The notes beneath the pieces were generated by a model. That model made no database searches. It saw nothing but the letters and a program-made list of their open reading frames with translations, and had not been told where the DNA came from. From Chrysomallon squamiferum (Eukaryota > Mollusca > Gastropoda > Neomphalida > Peltospiridae), in NCBI GenBank assembly GCA_012295275.1, contig CM022678.1:1604186-1661685 (forward strand): a DNA stretch of 57,500 bases, read 5' to 3'. Both the position numbers and the translations under genes were made by a program. Shown in pieces: positions 11,392-24,124 of this stretch; position 1 is the first letter of the stretch; every line of letters begins with the position of its first letter.

Positions 11392-11516
11392 CTATTTCAT
11401 TTTTTCTCATTCACTCTTTTCGGTCTTTCTTCACCTCTTCCTTTTTCCATCTGTCTATCTCACTTAATCTTTTTTCATATCTCTTTCCCCACTCCTTTTC
11501 TGTCTCTTCACCTCCT

Positions 11517-11556
<40 letters not shown>

Positions 11557-11658
11557 TCTTTCTCTCCTATCTCTTTCTCTCTCTCTCTCTCTCTTTTCCT
11601 CTTTCTCCCCCCTTTCTCTCTCTCTTTCTCTCCTCTTTCTCCCCTCTCCCCTCTCCCT

Positions 11659-11689
<31 letters not shown>

Positions 11690-11735
11690 ATCTCTCTTTC
11701 TCTCTCTATCTCTCTCTCTCTTTCTCTCTCTCCCT

Positions 11736-11809
<74 letters not shown>

Positions 11810-11810
11810 G
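11329..11810. repeat. (CT)n-rich polypyrimidine block
   Basis: A pure (CT) run at 11329-11386 is followed by a long CT/TTC/CCCT block to 11810. On the gene strand it is a (GA)n purine block. Confidence 0.97.
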
Positions 11811-12131
11811 AGACATCTACATCAACTCAAATGGAAGGCTGCTATCAGAGGGGCTCTAACGAGGTATGCAGAGGCTTTAATGAGGAATACAAATTTCTAG
11901 GAAGTGAAAAATGATGGAGCCAGACACAAATGAAAGGAATGTGTAATGTGTTACAGTTGACTGCTCCCAGACCTCAAATTAGCTATTCATGATCATCAGC
12001 AGTCCTTCGAAAACACACTGAGAATAGTTACACACTCTGACTGAACGGGTTTTCAAAATTAATTTGGCTTTAATAGATACTTATTATGTGTGCCAGTTTA
12101 TATCTTAGTCATTAAATTTGAGTACGGGAGG

Positions 12132-12135
<4 letters not shown>

Positions 12136-12213
<78 letters not shown>
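12136..12213. repeat. (GA)n microsatellite
   Basis: A pure (GA) run of about 78 bp is followed by purine-rich GAGA-like sequence to about 12360. On the gene strand it lies as (CT)n about 250 nt downstream of the exon d donor. Confidence 0.97.
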
Positions 12214-12217
<4 letters not shown>

Positions 12218-12470
12218 CTGGAAAAAGAAAATGAGAATGAGAGACAGACAGAAAAACAGAGAGTGAGAGAGAAAAGGGAAAAAAAAGGGTGAGACAGAGA
12301 CTGAGAAAAAGAAAAAGAGACAGAGAGAAAATCAGTGAAGGATGAAAAGAAAGAACAATGAAAGAAAGACAAATACAAAGTATAGAAAACAAAAAGAAAA
12401 CCAATGACATATAAAGTAAAACATAAAGAGAACTAGGTAAGGGACACAGAAGAAGTAAAATGTGTCTGAC

Positions 12471-12607
12471 CTTGACCCTTCCAGCGGGGTGAGCAGGACC
12501 TCGCTGCCCTCCAGGTCCATGATGCAGTGCTCTGGCATGATGCCAAGTCCACTTAGCTGAATGTCCTGCTGTGTGGGTGCGTCAGGCCTCCCCACCAGAG
12601 TGTGCTC
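12471..12607 (-). CDS. KIF13: KIF13-like kinesin-3, exon d: FHA domain, part 2
   Basis: This exon has 137 bp (45 codons plus 2 nt), starting in phase 0 and ending in phase 2. The acceptor is TTTTTCAG ending at 12608 and the donor GTCAGA (weak) from 12470. It encodes EHTLVGRPDAPTQQDIQLSG, then LGIMPEHCIMDLEGSEV and LLTPLEGS. The motif DIQLxGxGIxPEHCxxD is the core FHA strand pair seen in KIF13 and KIF1, so the assignment is firm although the preceding exon is 39.6 kb upstream. The split codon AG|A joins exactly to the next exon to give Arg of RTCVNG. Confidence 0.96.
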
Positions 12608-12849
12608 CTGAAAAACACAAAAACAACACAAAAATTAACACAAAGATAACACAAAATTAACACAAAAAAGTCCTTTTTAACTTTTAAATATGACGTTAAA
12701 AACACAAAAACAAGAAAAGAAACACAAATTATACAAGAATAATCTCTGTGTGTGTTGAAAACACAAAAACAACACAGAAATGTGTTTGTGTTTTATGTTT
12801 TAAATACATACCTAATTCCTGAGAACACAAAAACAACACAAAATTACAC

Positions 12850-13560
12850 AAAATCCAGTATCACAGTATACATACAGTTCACCAGAACAATTCCAGTATC
12901 ACAGTATACATACAGTTCACCAGAACAATTCCAGTATCTTCGCATCTGAAACAGTTTTAGTATCTTAATTACTGAAACACTTCCAGTATCTTTGTTTGTA
13001 TCCCTTTCATTATAACAATTTTTGGACTTAAGTAAAATAATCACTGGTAAATTCCAGCATCATAGAACAATTCACTAAAACAATTCCAGTATTTATCATC
13101 CAGATCATTGGTATGAGTCTTGTTATCACAGCAAACAAATTCAGTTCTTTAGTATCACTGTCACTAAACAATTCCTTCCTCATTCAAGGAACACTTTTAA
13201 TATCAAATTCAGTATTTTAGTATATAATTCTCTAGAACTATTCCAGTATTTATCATCCTGATCGCTATAATAGAACAATTTCAATACCTAAGTATCATTA
13301 TCATCAAAACAATTCCAACATTTATCATCCTAATTAATTACTGGTACAAGTCCAGTATTGTAGTATTTCCGCACCTCAGAATCATTATCATTAAAACAAT
13401 TCCAGTGTCGCGGAATTTAACAGAACAAAACCAGTACCTCAGAAATTCACTAGAACAATTACAGTTACCAATGAGAATTTCGTTGGAACAATTCCAGTAC
13501 CTACTGATGAAACATTTCTAATCTAATATGAGACTGAACAGGAGGATGCTAGAACAATTC
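12850..13560. repeat. Degenerate repeats around AACAATTCCAGTATC
   Basis: A perfect tandem pair of about 40 bp (CCAGTATCACAGTATACATA then CAGTTCACCAGAACAATT; 12854-12931) opens a 700-bp region. AACAATTCCAGTA-like words recur irregularly through it, mixed with CATCATTATC-like words. This looks like an old, decayed minisatellite. Confidence 0.75.
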
Positions 13561-13870
13561 CAGCTCTCACTGAGATGATCTGACAGTTGTTTGAGTTGTG
13601 TGACTGACAGACTGAATCAGAGAGAAGAGCATTCGTAGATGCAGATAGTACTCAAGGAAATGAATGAATCGGCTCACACCTCTCTGAGTCCGATCAAGTG
13701 GACGTAATGGCTACTGAGTGGTCAGATTTCTCGTAATGACCGGCACGCTGGAGACTTGGGTCTGGTCAGATGCTGATGCAATTTGTCTTACTGGGACACG
13801 ATGAAGCAAGCGCTCTTAATGAATTCTTTTGTGTTTGTTCTGCCGGGCCTTCAGATTTTTTCTATTTTGG
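13560..13870. other. Mixed-complexity island
   Basis: This non-repetitive segment is richer in GC than its surroundings, and I find no open frame with splice sites. Candidate conserved noncoding sequence, by contrast only. Confidence 0.3.
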
Positions 13871-13905
13871 GAATTGAGAGAGAGTAATGGAATGGAAAAA
13901 AGAAT

Positions 13906-13919
<14 letters not shown>

Positions 13920-13981
<62 letters not shown>
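13920..13981. repeat. (GA)n microsatellite
   Basis: About 31 GA units are uninterrupted. Confidence 0.97.
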
Positions 13982-13983
<2 letters not shown>

Positions 13984-14279
13984 GAGAATTTAAAGGCCTT
14001 TAGATTAAACAAATATTTGAAATGTTGAAAGTAATCCTGTATTACGAGATGGCTGTATTAACCAATGATTGATTAAATTAATAAAAATATAATCAATAGA
14101 AAAATAATTAAAATAAAACTAATTAGCCATTTTAACTATAAAAAAGTAAAAAAGTAATAAAAAAAAACTTAAATAAACAATTGGGATGCACAAACATAAA
14201 ACCTGATCTAGAGATCTAAAAAAAAATAAAATAAAAATATATATATATAAAATGACAAATATACAAATTTGTATAAAAG

Positions 14280-14750
14280 CTAATCAGCTAATCACAGTCA
14301 TTCTCCTTTTTGCAACCACAACATCCTAATGCCATCCCCACCTTACCCACGACCTCCACCATTCTAACACTCACCCCCCCTGACCACAGACCAGCACTGA
14401 CCGCGCAGCACAACCGCAATCATTAAACTCAAGACCTCATTTCGGAAATGACAATAATTCCTCTAAATCATGACGGCAATTTCGGATGAAACCTAAAATT
14501 GGCCCCGTTAGGAAAGAGGGGCCCTCATTAGGAGCATGGCAGTAATTGTAGCCGTTGCGCGGAACGGCGGTCGGGAGCAACGTCTTCGCTATTGATTGCG
14601 TGTAAGTGATGAGATGCGGGGTGAAATACTCCCAATCAACATCGTCGTCAGCGTCTGTCTGGTGAAATACAGCGCAGCCTGCCTCGCAATTTACTTCCAA
14701 TAAAACCGCTGATTGCATCTAACAAGATGCTAAAATGTTTATGTGCAGAA
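14280..14750. other. Mixed-complexity island, candidate conserved element
   Basis: The island has relatively high GC and a 93-codon minus-strand frame (14437-14718), including DADDDVDWEYFTPHL and NYCHAPNEGPSFLTGPI, which I do not recognise. It is also rich in homeodomain-like words: CAATCAATAG, CTAATGAG, AATTACTG and TTTAATGATTG on the minus strand. This looks more like a regulatory element than a coding exon, but neither reading is proven. Confidence 0.4.
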
Positions 14751-14988
14751 GTCTCTCTCTTCTCTCTTCTCTGTTTTTTTCTCTTCTAGCTGATCATTTG
14801 AAAACTCTCCAGTTAAAGTGAGGTGTCACAGGATACTTTTTGAAATTGTTATTTCATAGCTGCGCAATTTTTATTATTATTACTATTACTATTCTTATTA
14901 TTATTATTATTATTGTTATTTTTCTTCTTATAATTATTTAATATTATTACTGTTATTATCATAATACCTCTCTTTTTCTAAAAAAAAA

Positions 14989-14993
<5 letters not shown>

Positions 14994-15062
<69 letters not shown>
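14994..15062. repeat. (CT)n(CA)n compound microsatellite
   Basis: CT units pass directly into CA units, the same arrangement in reverse as at 16480-16611. Confidence 0.97.
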
Positions 15063-15069
15063 TCAATCA

Positions 15070-16440
15070 GACTGGCAGAAAAGTTAGCTTACATGCAAAC
15101 AATGAGTAACTGTCATCTTTGAAACACAAGTTACAGAGCAACGTTTGGAATAGGATACACAAAGAATCTGTTTGTCCATATGGAGTGAATGGTTTAGTGG
15201 TGTACAAAACTCAGTGTAATGAACATCACTAATCAGTGAGTTGTAATTTAACAAGTAATTCCAGGTTGGACGTAATCATTATTAAACATCAAACCAGATT
15301 TTATCATGATGAAGCTAAGACATTAACCTCTCACAATTTTTCTGTTTACCATTCCTGACTGATAAACAGAAAGAAAACTTTCTACATGAAGAGTCTGTCT
15401 GATAGACAAAATTTTGGAGCAGTTTTCTGAACGGGAAATTTATTATTGTTACTAATAAGATGAAAGAAATGTATAAAAATTATGTTTTGTGATGACTGCA
15501 AAATAATTCTAAATATTACCTTGTGATATTCAAGTTAAGGAGATTTTGTTAGAAAGACTGCAAAACATTTACTGAAAATTACTTTTGATATACTACAAGT
15601 CATGGAACACTTGTTGGAATGGTAAATTTGTCATTGAATATTGTAAACTAATATCTATAACTACTACTTGTCTTAAACCTTTGAGTAAAAAATAATGCTA
15701 ATGATGATGATACTAAGGATTAAAAATAAATATAAAATATTAATAATAAAAGTAATGTTTTGCTGGACAGTTTTCTTGGTACCACTGTGACAATGAACAA
15801 ATATCTGACGTGTTAATTAAGTGTTAGCTGACCGGCTGTCATCAGAAACATCCAGTGAATGACACTGCTAACTGATTAACTGTCACAAAGAAACAACTAA
15901 TAATCAACTGACTTATCACTGCTTTAACTGACTCTAATAACACATTTTATTGACATAGCCACGATTTCAGGGATTTAAAACAACTTGCTTTAGACTGGTT
16001 TTAAAGTTTTTAACAACACTTTTTATTTTATTTTAATACACGTTAATTTTTGTTCGTACTGATTTTAAAATTTTGATTACAGATTTTTTTTTTTTTTTTA
16101 AACAACAGTATCAGGGTCTTACTACAATTTCAATTTCAAATGATTTCAAAATTTCAATTATAAGATTACTGTAATTTCTGAATTAATGAGTTTTATAAGT
16201 TTTAAATATATTTTCTGCTCTTGGTATTATATACATATTGAAAATGACTTGGAAACTGTGAATAAAGATAATCTGAATAAACAGTTTCACTATATGTTAT
16301 GGTTTTTGATGCTTCCTGCCCAAGCCTGACACTTGTTTGTTGGAAACCACATTCGGGTAACTAAGCAACAGCTGTAGAAAATGTCACATATTATTTTTCA
16401 ATCTTTTTTCTTTTGTTTTGCCTCTGTCATTTTCTTAATT
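15070..16440. other. AT-rich intronic sequence
   Basis: I see no exon, tandem repeat or notable motif here beyond a short T run near 16086. Confidence 0.7.
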
Positions 16441-16476
16441 GCAAAAAATGTGTCATGATGAAGGCTGGGCTAATAT

Positions 16477-16614
<138 letters not shown>

Positions 16615-16899
16615 ACAAGTATTAAAAGAATGAAGAAGAAAAAAAATTGTTTGAGTCTAAAGAGCTCAACAAGTCATTTGCAATTTCCTTTAAAGAACAA
16701 CAATTATTTCAGACATGCAGAAAATGAGCAGAACACTTTTAGAAACAAAAAAGGAAAAAAAAGAAAAAGAAAAAATGAACGTAAAAAAGGGAAAACAAAA
16801 TAATGAAAAAAAGAAAAGAAAAGAAAAAACCTAATGAAAAAGCCTAAGTAAATTTTTTTTTAAATTTTGAACAGAGAACATAAAGTTCTGAATAGACAA

Positions 16900-17280
16900 T
16901 ATTGACTTATCAACATTTTTCAAATTCTCAATATGAAATCAAATATCAACATTGTTCAGTTTTTCAGTACAACTCAAAGTATCAACATGTCTCAAAACTC
17001 ACATATCAACATTTTTATCCACATTCAACACCAAGTATCAATACTTCTCAATTCATAAGACAACAAATTTTCAACACAAAATCAAACATCAACATTTCTG
17101 AAAACAAATACCTAACTTTTAACATTTCTCAAATTCTCAAAACAAATGTCTATAACATCAAAACTTCTCAAAACAAATATCAAAATAAGGAAATTTCTCA
17201 AATTCGCAGCACAAAATCAAACATCAAATGCTTCTCAGTTTCTCGAAACAAAGTCTCTAAAACTTCTAACTGTGTGTCTA
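16900..17280. repeat. Degenerate repeats with TATCAACATT and TTCTCAAA words
   Basis: Words such as TATCAACATTTTTCAAATTC and AAATCAAACATCAACATTTC recur irregularly across about 380 bp. The 145-codon plus-strand frame here is Asn/Ser/Lys-rich and looks like translated decayed repeat. Confidence 0.65.
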
Positions 17281-17463
17281 AATTCTGTCTAATTCTCTCC
17301 AATACCCATCATCTTCCCAGAGAAGAGATGGAAGTGTAAGAAATAGGATTTCCTCAGTAATCAGTTCTGTCAGTGGGTATGAAAGAGAAAGTGATGCATT
17401 AAGAAAGGAAATCTGCTCAAAACAATAACTTGAAAAGAAATGATGAGAAAGAAAGATGAGGAG

Positions 17464-17473
17464 GAAAAAAAAG

Positions 17474-17534
<61 letters not shown>
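17464..17534. repeat. Poly(A) tract
   Basis: Some 70 nt consist almost entirely of A on the plus strand, in an A/G-rich surround. No retrogene body or target-site duplication is recognisable to its left. Confidence 0.95.
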
Positions 17535-17536
<2 letters not shown>

Positions 17537-17999
17537 AAGAAAGATAGAAAGAACCAGAAAGTATGAAGAAGAAAAGGATATAATAATATCTGAAGAAAAG
17601 AAAAAAAAAAGAAAAGAAAAAGCAAAAAGACGAAAAAAAATATGGGAAATAGAAAATGAAATCCCATCACAAGGCAAAAAGAAAATTAAAAAAAAATTAA
17701 AAAAAAATTAAAATTAAAAAAATAATTAAAATCTTTTTGATTATTTTTTTTACTTTGTTCTTTTTCTGCTGTAATTATTTCTACATCTATCATATACTTT
17801 ACTGTTTTGCTCATTCCAACCAGTGCTCTCTGCTGTGTAGAAAAGTGTATATAAAAGGGTATCTCACTGCTTGTTGATTAGAGGAACCTGTAACACTGGA
17901 TATTATTATCTAAGTCAATCTCTGTTAGTACTCAACTGGAAGGAAGGAACGAAGGAAGAAAGGAGGGATGGAAGGAAAGAAGAATTCTAATTAAATTAT

Positions 18000-19090
18000 C
18001 TTTGTATAATTTTGTTTTACTTATTCAAAAGAAAAAAGTATAAGAACTATTTTATTACATTATTACTATTAGTATTACTGTTGTTATTATTACTGTTTTA
18101 TTATTACTGTTTTATTATTATTATTATTATTATCATTATTATTATGATATATTTTTTCAGATTACACAGGCCTAACTATTCTCACACCAAACTGGTCCAA
18201 ATCATTGCAGATATCAGAACATCATATTTGTTTTTATGAAAACAATTTTCTTAAAAAAACACCCCCAAAAACAACTGAATGCAGACATGGTTTATAAATA
18301 GTTATTATTGCCTTTATCTTTCCCAAACTCTGAACCTGTTTGTGTTATAAAATGTTATCTGATTCCAAATTAAAACATTACATTTCTCCGTCTGACAGTT
18401 CACATAGCACAGAACATAAACAAGTTAAATAAACTGTTGTTTATATTCTAATTAAGCTCTTGTGTTTCTGTGTTTTACATGAGATGTGTAATAAATGACA
18501 TCTGTATGATCTGCAAATTGTTATGTAGTCTGTGGGGTTCTATAATACACAGACTAAACAGAGAAGGGGAAAAAAAAAAGCAATGATAGGAGATAAGAAA
18601 GAGATTGTTTATATTTAATTATTTTTATTTTATTTTATTTGATTTTTTTTATTTATTAATTCTTTTATTATTCATTCATTCATTGTTCATTTATATACTT
18701 GCAATTTTGTCATTATTACTGTATCATTATTATTATTATTTCAATTTAATATTCTTTTATTTCTTTTATTTTTTTCATTTTTATTTACATTACTGTGTTT
18801 ATTATTTTGACTTATTGTTAATACTATTTATTTATTTTATTAATTTTGTTAACATTCCTCTGTTTATTACATTAAAACAATTATTTATATTACTATGTTT
18901 ATTTATATCTTCTTATTTGTAATACTATTTATTATATTTTATTAATTTTGTTAACATTCCTTTATTTATTTATTAACAAAGTCAATTACATTAAAACAAT
19001 TATTTATTTACAATTCTGATTAAATTACTCTACATATTTTTAATTCTTTTATTTTTTTTGCTGGTTTTTTTTTTTTGATTTTTCGTTCTA
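18000..19090. other. T-rich and ATT-rich intronic sequence
   Basis: Short (ATT)n runs occur near 18112-18145 and 18727-18740, and TTTATTTATT-rich sequence between 18600 and 19060. No gene is visible. Confidence 0.75.
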
Positions 19091-19470
19091 AATTTTAACA
19101 GCCCAAACTCTTTTGAATGTAACAATACAATGGCACAGAGGTGTTAACTGCACAAAGAAGATTAAAACTCTGAAAACAGCCCCAAGCCATCCATCCTGCC
19201 AGCAGCAGGCAAATGGCTGAGTTGAAGGTGATGTATCTAAATGACGTCGCTGAAGGTGATGTATCTAAATGACGTCGCTGAAGAAGCAATCTTCAAGTCG
19301 TTACGCAACTCGCTCAAATTGCCAAACTTGGGTGTCACGTTGAGGAAATTATTGCCAATTTTAAGAGTTAATTTGATGAAAACTCAACAACAGTTTAGAA
19401 GTGAATGTGTCAGGGATTGCAGCACTGAATGCTGGTCCACGCCGACTTCGGTTAATGGGGTTTGTTAAAG
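19090..19470. other. Mixed-complexity island with CRE-like duplication
   Basis: Non-repetitive sequence surrounds a perfect 28-bp tandem duplication (19223-19278). A 75-codon plus-strand frame starts within it but resembles no family I know. Confidence 0.4.
19223..19278. promoter_or_regulatory. 28-bp tandem duplication with two TGACGTCG (CRE-like) motifs
   Basis: TGAAGGTGATGTATCTAAAT + GACGTCGC is present twice, back to back, without a mismatch. Each copy holds TGACGTCG, one base from the full cAMP-response palindrome TGACGTCA. Binding is an inference. Confidence 0.45.
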
Positions 19471-19516
19471 CAGCATAAAAAAATAATAAATAGATATATG
19501 TGTTTGCATATGCAAT

Positions 19517-19610
19517 AGTGTGTGTGTGTGTGTGTGTGTGTCTGTGTGTGTGTGTGTGCACGTGTGTGTGTGTGTGTGTGTGTGTAAGTGTGTGTGTCTG
19601 TGTGTTTGTG
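19517..19610. repeat. (GT)n microsatellite, interrupted
   Basis: GTGTGT runs have TCTG and GCACG interruptions. Confidence 0.95.
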
Positions 19611-19934
19611 AGAGACAGAGTTTAATAATATACAAAACCTAATGCAAGAATCAAATGGAAAAATATGATTTTTTCTAAAATTATTTCTAAATAAATTACA
19701 TTAAAAAAAATAAAAAAAAATAATTCTTTTACATAGATGTAGTTTGATAAATTAAATGGAAAAGAAAAATCTACATTAATTTAAAATAAACAAATAAATA
19801 ATAATAAAAAAATAATAACAAAAATCATCCACGAATTTTCAGAAACTTATTTCCACTATCTTACTTTAAAAAACATTCAAACCATTTTTCACTGTCGCAA
19901 CCAAATGAAACAGAAGACAACTGTCAACTTTCAC

Positions 19935-20125
19935 AATGACCAACCATCCCTAACAGATAACTGTCCCTATCACACAAGCGTCCCTAATAGATAACTGTCC
20001 CTATCACACAACTGTCCCTAATAGGTAACTGTCCCTATCACACAACTGTCCCTAACAGATAACTGTCCCTATCACACAACTGTCCCTAACAGATAACTGT
20101 CCCAAGCACAAAATTGTCCCTAACA
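19935..20125. repeat. ~34-bp minisatellite, about 5 copies
   Basis: The unit is approximately TAACAGATAACTGTCCCTAT followed by CACACAACTGTCCC, with TAATAG variants at the left and an eroded copy at the right. Confidence 0.9.
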
Positions 20126-20429
20126 CACAACCCCTACCCCTGTCAAACGCCAGACCTGCCCTTGTTCCAGGTTACAATCTCCAGCACTGATTACTTTGTT
20201 AATTTTCTAAGAATCAGTTTTACATCTACAAACAGCCTTGTCCTGTAATCACATTAACCCCTTCCACGCTGCGGTCATCTCTGATGTCCAAATGACCATC
20301 ACCACTGACCTCTCTCTCCCAATGTTAATGATATCTCGTGTCCTGTTTCAAATGACCAGCTCAAATGACCGAGATAGATGGTTTGTGTAGGTGCTTTGGT
20401 AGAAGTGATATTTATTTGTTTTTAAAAAT

Positions 20430-20431
20430 GT

Positions 20432-20500
<69 letters not shown>

Positions 20501-20521
20501 ATAGTAATAATAATAATGATG

Positions 20522-20554
<33 letters not shown>

Positions 20555-20760
20555 GTAGTAATAGTAGTAGTAGTAGTAGTAATAGTAATAGTAATAATAA
20601 TAATAATAAAGATAACAATAATAATAATAATAGTAATAATAATAATAATAATAATAAACAACAATAATAATAATAATAATAATAATAACAACAACAAAAT
20701 AACAAAAATAATAATAATAATAACAACAACAACACCAACAACAACAACAACAACATTAAT
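20430..20760. repeat. (AAT)/(TAG)/(AAC) trinucleotide mosaic
   Basis: Blocks of AAT, TAG and AAC units alternate over 330 bp. Open frames on both strands (poly-Asn/Ser, poly-Leu, poly-Ile) are artefacts. Confidence 0.97.
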
Positions 20761-20779
20761 AATAATCATACCTCATACG

Positions 20780-21130
20780 GGAAAGTAGCATTTTAACAAA
20801 TCTCTCAATTAAGGTAACGTCCTGTTACTTTATTCCTCTTTGACATTTTTCCTCCATCAAAAACGCGAGCACCAATAAAGTAATGGTCTGAACTGCGTGT
20901 GCCCACTAAAACCGAGAGGACTACTTGCACACAAAGTAACAGAATTATGATTGCGGGATTAAGGCAAAGGCCGTGGCTTCAATGGCAGAAGATGAGATTA
21001 TTTGAAACCACTTGAAGACGCTGAAGAGAAAAATCATTTCAGATTTTCATTAAGTGATTTCGCTGCTGAAGTATTTCTGCATTCTGCAGAGTGAAGTCTG
21101 GATGTCAAATGATCGTTTAGAAGTGCAGCT
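20780..21130. other. Mixed-complexity island
   Basis: This is non-repetitive, relatively GC-rich sequence including GATTGCGGGATTAAGGC (GGATTA is the Otx/bicoid-type homeodomain core) near 20950. There is no long open frame. Candidate conserved noncoding element, unproven. Confidence 0.35.
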
Positions 21131-21788
21131 TTTGATGATGTGGATGGAAAAAGTTTGAAATAGATATTGCTTGTAAGCTGTTACGTTTTACTGATGTCCA
21201 GTCTTTATTAATAATTAAGTATCAGTATTAAAATGTTTTAAAGTATGCAGTATGATGCTACTCTGTACAGAGAAGTTAGTTAATTGTTTAAAATGTACGT
21301 TTGGCAAATGTGAAGAAACAGTTGAAATGTATTCTACAAACTGTTATTTTATTATTATTATTATTGTTGTTGTTGTTATTTTGATGTTTAATTTTATTGT
21401 AATAATGATGTAAACCAACAAAAGAATACAGTTAAAAAATATCCAGAGGTTTCTATTTTTCAATAATAACAATGACGTAACAAAAAAAAAAACAAACAAA
21501 AATTGTAAATAAAAATACAATAGAATAGACTAAAATAGAATAAAATAAAAAAAAAAATAAAAAAATAAAAAAAAAATAAATATATAAATAAATAAACAAA
21601 ACAAAAACAAACTAAAATCCTAAAATCCAAAGTCAGTTTATTTATAATTATTTTTGCTCTATTTCTTAATTCACTTTCCAGCAAGTTAAAATTTTAAACG
21701 TTCACAAACATCACAAAATGTTCGACATCAAAAACATTTTTATCATCGGCACCTTTTAAAAACCTGAACCAGCATTTGCTCTCTCTCT

Positions 21789-21825
<37 letters not shown>

Positions 21826-22500
21826 AATCCCCTTGTAATTTCCAGAGTGCAACTGGCACAGAACAAAATGTCCACATTATGGGATTAACAAGCTTGTCGG
21901 ACGACTATTTACCAACCTCCACACCAAACCACACTGAGAAATTTGAGAATTATTGATTCCCCAGCGAAAAAGCTTTGTCAGTTTGATGATTCTACAAAGT
22001 TTGACTTGAACCAATGAATCAATAAACATTAAAAAAAAAAATAAAAAAACAACAATTTTAAATCAATTTGCCATTTTAAGAAAACGTTATTCAATCCCCG
22101 TTTGGATATTTTATTTTTCTAAAATAGACTTTTGTACAATTTAAACAAATTCACCTGACTGGCAGTCTCTTTATTACTTGTAATAAAATTACTTGGGTAA
22201 AAACTGTTTTGCTCAAATTCATTTCAGTTCATAAAGCAGAAAAAGATTCACTCCAGATTAACAAAGGCACAGAAATTATATTTTATATATATATATAAAA
22301 ATATATAAAAAATCATATATTATGTCATTTATCATTATTATTATTATTATTATTTTGACTGCCTGTTCCAGTACAATTATTAAATATTTTAATTTTAATT
22401 ACGTTTGATGTTATTACTTTTATTTAATTTATTTTACAGTCATTATTATTATTTTAATAGCAATCATAACAAAGAAGGGAAGAGAAGAGAAAGAAGGAAG
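21130..22500. other. AT-rich intronic sequence with A and ATT runs
   Basis: Apart from AAAT/A-rich sequence (21480-21600), a poly(A) run (about 21790-21822), a TATA-rich stretch (22275-22320) and short ATT runs, I see nothing in this stretch. Confidence 0.7.
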
Positions 22501-22510
22501 AGAGAAAAAA

Positions 22511-22574
22511 GACTGAGAGAAAGAAAGAGGAATAAGACAGAGGACAAATGAAGCTGACAAAGAAAGAGAAATTA
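22511..22574. repeat. Dispersed purine-rich repeat, copy 1
   Basis: GACTGAGAGAAAGAAAGAGG, AATAAGACAGAGGACAAATG and AAGCTGACAAAGAAAGA match positions 28873-28936 with very few differences. Both copies follow an A-rich stretch. Confidence 0.85.
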
Positions 22575-22623
22575 ATAATCATAATAATTATTACTGTTAT
22601 TATTTATGTCATCATTATCCTTT

Positions 22624-22712
22624 CACACACATATAAACACACACACACATACACACAAACACACACACACACACACACACACATACAAACACACACACTC
22701 ACACATACACAC
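22624..22712. repeat. (CA)n microsatellite, interrupted
   Basis: CACACA runs have ATA and AAAC interruptions. Confidence 0.93.
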
Positions 22713-23281
22713 ACAAAATAATAATAATAAAAGAAAAAGAAAAAAGAAAAAAAAAGAATCAACAATAAAAACAGAACAACCCCAAAAAAACACCCAAAAC
22801 CTCTTTCTAATTATCTCCGATTGCCAATCAGAAATTCTGTATGATTTGTTTTTGAAGACTCTCAACATCGGAAGATGTACAGACATACAGACGTACAAGT
22901 CCACCAAAATAACCTGGAGGATTTATTCGAAACACCGACAAAATAACTGGCTGCAAAAAAAAGAAGGAAGAAGCTATACACTATAAAAAATATCAAAATG
23001 TTTGACACAGTGGACAGAATTTGGTTATGTATGAGTATCGTATTCAGACAGCAAATCAAAACTGCCTGGGCTCCGATGATAACAATGTTTATTGTTATTG
23101 TTGTTGTATTTCTAAGTGTGACAGGATGGTATCGATTGAAAGATTAATAAATAAAAAATGTATTCCACTGAAAACTGTAGTGTCTGGGATTCAGCTCTAA
23201 AGAAAAAAGAAATGTTTTTAATATATGTTTTTGAACGCAGCCGAGTTTGGGTGGGAAAGAGTTCAATACAGAAAGTTGAAA

Positions 23282-23510
<229 letters not shown>

Positions 23511-23839
23511 TGTTTATGAAAATATTAGTTGACAGTTTGCAGCTATTTTGGAATGCTTTTAGAAACTGAATACACAAGCCCTTTCTCTTCTTTCTTCTTC
23601 TTTTCCTATTTTCGTTCTTTTTGCCAACTGAAGTGATTATCTTACGAAGTAATTTGATAGAAACAAAGAAAACTGAAAAGTTTGCCCACCAGTCAGACAA
23701 GATATTGAATATCACATCTGAGTTCTAACAGCAGTACATGAGAATATCTGAAGATGTGTCAATCTTAATGTAAGTCACCACAGTAGTATTCTAACCAGCT
23801 CCTACTAGTTCTTTTCTTGTTACATTGTGAGCTTTTAAA

Positions 23840-23974
23840 ATAATAATAATAATAATAATAATAATAACTGTACTAGTAGTAGTCGTATTAGTTGTCATAG
23901 TCTTTGTCGTGAGTAGTAGTAGTAATAATAATAAAATGATGAACAAAATAATAATAATAATAATAAAAAAACAA

Positions 23975-24006
<32 letters not shown>

Positions 24007-24090
24007 TGAAAATGCAAATAATGATAGTAACAATAATAACAAAAATGAAAATGATAATAGTTAATAATGATGCACATGATGATGATGACA
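23840..24090. repeat. AAT/TAG/GAT trinucleotide mosaic
   Basis: Short AAT blocks with AGT and GATGAT segments directly precede the 24-kb minisatellite. Confidence 0.9.
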
Positions 24091-24124
24091 TTACTTAGAA
24101 AACAAAACTCTGCTAATTTCCCGA

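Larger units (their letters stand above)
6014..12470 (-). other. KIF13 intron d-e (6.5 kb)
   Basis: This intron ends in a codon split after its second base (AG|A). It contains (AAT)n and a 34-bp minisatellite near its 3' end, a long (AC)n block, an A/AAAT tract, two minisatellites at 10.26-11.06 kb and large CT/GA tracts. The stretch 8450-10250, outside the A tract and a small TG/CT patch at 9680-9760, is AT-rich single-copy sequence in which I see nothing. Confidence 0.92.

Noticed and set aside
17464-17534. Poly(A) tract as the tail of a retrogene or LINE
   Set aside because: No gene body, no target-site duplication, and A/G-rich repeats on both sides. The runs at 8635, 28842, 31109 and 32840 fail in the same way.
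20365-20788. Poly-Asn/Ser and poly-Leu/Ile proteins on both strands
   Set aside because: Pure AAT/TAG/AAC trinucleotide repeats; the same holds for 411-635, 1683-2184 and 31286-31660.
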